From Fratercula arctica (Eukaryota; Chordata; Aves; Charadriiformes; Alcidae), in the NCBI GenBank assembly GCA_947846985.1, contig CANTUZ010000026.1:56712730-56776729 (forward strand): a DNA stretch of 64,000 nucleotides, written 5' to 3'. Of the stretch, positions 62,146 through 64,000 are shown piece after piece. The translations under genes were made by a program, and so were the position numbers. Numbering within the stretch: the first letter of the stretch is position 1; every line of letters begins with the position of its first letter. The notes beneath the pieces were generated by a model that searched no databases, was not told where the DNA came from, and saw only the letters and a program-made list of their open reading frames with translations.

Positions 62146-64000
62146 AACCACTATATTTACGTCTAACTCCTGTACTAATTACCTAATGAGATCCTACAGA
62201 ACTACTAAGAAGTAGCTGTCAAAGAGTATAAAGTGATGTTAGCAGATTTTTCAATTCATGCATGAGACTAACAAAAGTGTAAGGTTCATAGGGACAGATG
62301 AAAAATGCAGTCACTCCCATCCTCCTTGAGTTTAGAAACTAGCCACTCTTCTGTGGTTTGACTGTGTTTGATTATAAGCAGAACAAGATATCTGCAAGCT
62401 GAAGCATTAAAGTCAAGAAGACTCCATCAGCAGTGTGTACTGCCTGAGAAGTTGTGTCAAGAAGTTCAAGGTGTGCCTTTGCTCTTGATCCTACTTCTTA
62501 GTAGTTCTTTAGGATCTCATTAGGAAATTATTACAGGAGCAAGTCCTGGCAAACGTACAAAAAATCATGATCTTTCACTACTTTTGTTCAAGTTCTCAAG
62601 AACATTAGGGGCAGAGGACATTTTGTGAGCTACTGATTTACAAAAGTTGGTAGTCCTAGAATGATAGTTACATGGCATATACCTAGATCTTGCAGACATG
62701 ACGTGCTTCAGTAAATAATTGCTGGAATTAGCTAATTCCATGCTAACTTTTCTTCCTTTTTCTAACCAGAGGTACCCATCAAGACAAGTTCTTTTCCACT
62801 TATCGTCATGACCAAGCTGGTGATTTTATGATTCAAAGTATATTAGTCCTGGTAACATATAGTATGACATATAAGGGAATATTTATAAGGGAATAAGGGA
62901 ATGTTCAAGGCACAGTGAAGAGTCTGTTGAGATCAGGAAAGTTTTTTCAGCAGCTCTAAGTCAACTGCCAAACTGTCAAATCAGAATCTCCGCAAAATTT
63001 TGGTTTGGTAACAACTTTAGCTTGAGAAACTGAAAGAAATATTTTATGTCTGGAAGTCTCAGGCCAATCGTAATGTGTTGCTCTGGCCTGGAAGTTCCTG
63101 TTTGGACTTCCTGAAGTAGCTAGATTACCTAGGATATACCCAAATCCTCTGTGAGTAAGCACTGAGAAAATACTGAGTTAACTTTGATCCTGGTTTCATA
63201 CCTCTGGTCCTCAGCAACATATTTTCACATTACTTCTGCAAGTCCCTAGTAAACACAACATCTGAACGTGTGGCTCTTAAGCAAGGCAAATCATGTCAAA
63301 GCCACTTGAATTCATATTTAGCTCTGTTGAACAAGGTTCAAGAATGCAATATTGAATTAGGGATGTACAGTTCTTTGTCTGGCTCTCAGCAGTGGGACAT
63401 ATTTCACAGTCAGAGGCGAGGTGACCTTCCTGTCCTACAGTCAATGGCCTACCTGTAAAGGTAGTGGGGTATTGTCAAAATCCTTGACTATCTCAGACAA
63501 CTAATTTTTGCTGTAATAAATACTATTGAGGATGTATCTTTCATGAGTGCTGCTAACCATTCCAAGAATACCTGCTTGAGTTTTATTTAAAAGCAAACCA
63601 AATATTTTCCTAAAACTTACATAAAACTGAAATACGGTTTCAGTTCACCCATTGGCAGATTTAATTTATGCCAGCTACTTGTGTTTGTTATTTTCTTCCT
63701 TTGGTCTTTTAAAGAACTTCAAAATGTAAAGAAAAAGTGCTGACTCCTGGAGTGAGGCATAGTTCCTTGTGTTGTTGATGAAAATATGCAGTAAAAATAT
63801 CTTGAGAGTAAACTCAAATACTTCCATCTCTTTATTATAGAAATACTATAGTACTCCATTGCAATAACAGGCCAAATAGTATGCCAAGCAAGTAACTACT
63901 ATAACTACATTTGTACACCGTTTGGTGCAGCAAACGTGTCAGGTATGGAAACTGTTATAGAAAGCTTCTTTCGTCTCTCTTTCTGAAAAAGAAGTGCATA
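62146..64000. other. intergenic, no gene seen
   Basis: AT-rich to the window end. A stretch at 62769-62840, after a fair acceptor (ttttctaaccag), reads GTHQDKFFSTYRHDQ but has no partner exon or recognised family, so I do not call it. Confidence 0.4.

Noticed and set aside
62769..62840. Possible exon after ttttctaaccag near 62.77 kb
   Set aside because: Only one weak splice signal, no partner exon, no recognised homology.
1..64000. CRISPR arrays, operons, bacterial promoters, tRNA or rRNA genes
   Set aside because: The sequence is vertebrate; no spaced direct repeats of CRISPR type and no tRNA cloverleaf or rRNA signature was seen on reading through.

Overview
The window looks like bird nuclear DNA. 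Evidence: many CR1 non-LTR retrotransposons with the characteristic 3' end, solo LTRs of endogenous retroviruses (ERVs), an alpharetrovirus-like provirus, a short-intron vertebrate gene (PHAX), and a cluster of TOPORS-like RING-finger genes of a kind I associate with birds. Repeat density is high. I cannot name the species or the chromosome.

Layout. 1-18 kb: intergenic, AT-rich, with a solo LTR (545-1302), a CR1 tail with a (TATCC)n microsatellite (3.1-3.66 kb), two CR1 bodies joined head to tail (5.2-9.95 kb), a minus-strand CR1 (12.8-14.1 kb) and an LTR (14.4-15.06 kb). 18.2-27.0 kb: PHAX on the minus strand, complete in five coding exons (399 codons), with a CpG-rich promoter at 26.5-27.2 kb. 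27-38 kb: gene-poor, with ERV fragments, a second copy of the 14.4-kb LTR at 29.9 kb, and a solo LTR with perfect 5-bp target-site duplication (TSD) at 32.05-32.77 kb. 38-40.8 kb: CR1 fragments in both orientations and a (TAGAA)n tract.

40.6-44.1 kb and 57.8-61.4 kb: two copies of one 3.5-kb segmental duplication, each carrying two minus-strand TOPORS-like C3HC4 RING genes in tandem (four genes in all). The copies are collinear at a constant offset of 17,214 bp through all four genes. Only the downstream gene of each pair has a visible polyadenylation signal. A splice donor overlaps the upstream gene's stop codon in a phase that would fuse it in frame to the downstream gene, so a two-RING protein is conceivable.

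49.56-56.77 kb: a provirus between the two duplicates, with about 385-bp LTRs about 2.6% apart, a 6-bp TSD, a tRNA-Trp-like primer-binding site and polypurine tract. It has an open Gag-like frame but a scrambled interior: an Env-TM fragment and an LTR-like remnant lie upstream of pol, and an integrase fragment precedes RNase H, followed by a second, more complete integrase and then env. It also has an internal polypurine tract identical to the 3' one. It is broken (in-frame stop, frameshifts, no recognisable capsid or complete reverse transcriptase).

The PHAX gene, the RING genes and the provirus do not form a pathway; the RING cluster and mosaic provirus are the most unusual parts. Function assignments rest on motif reading alone.
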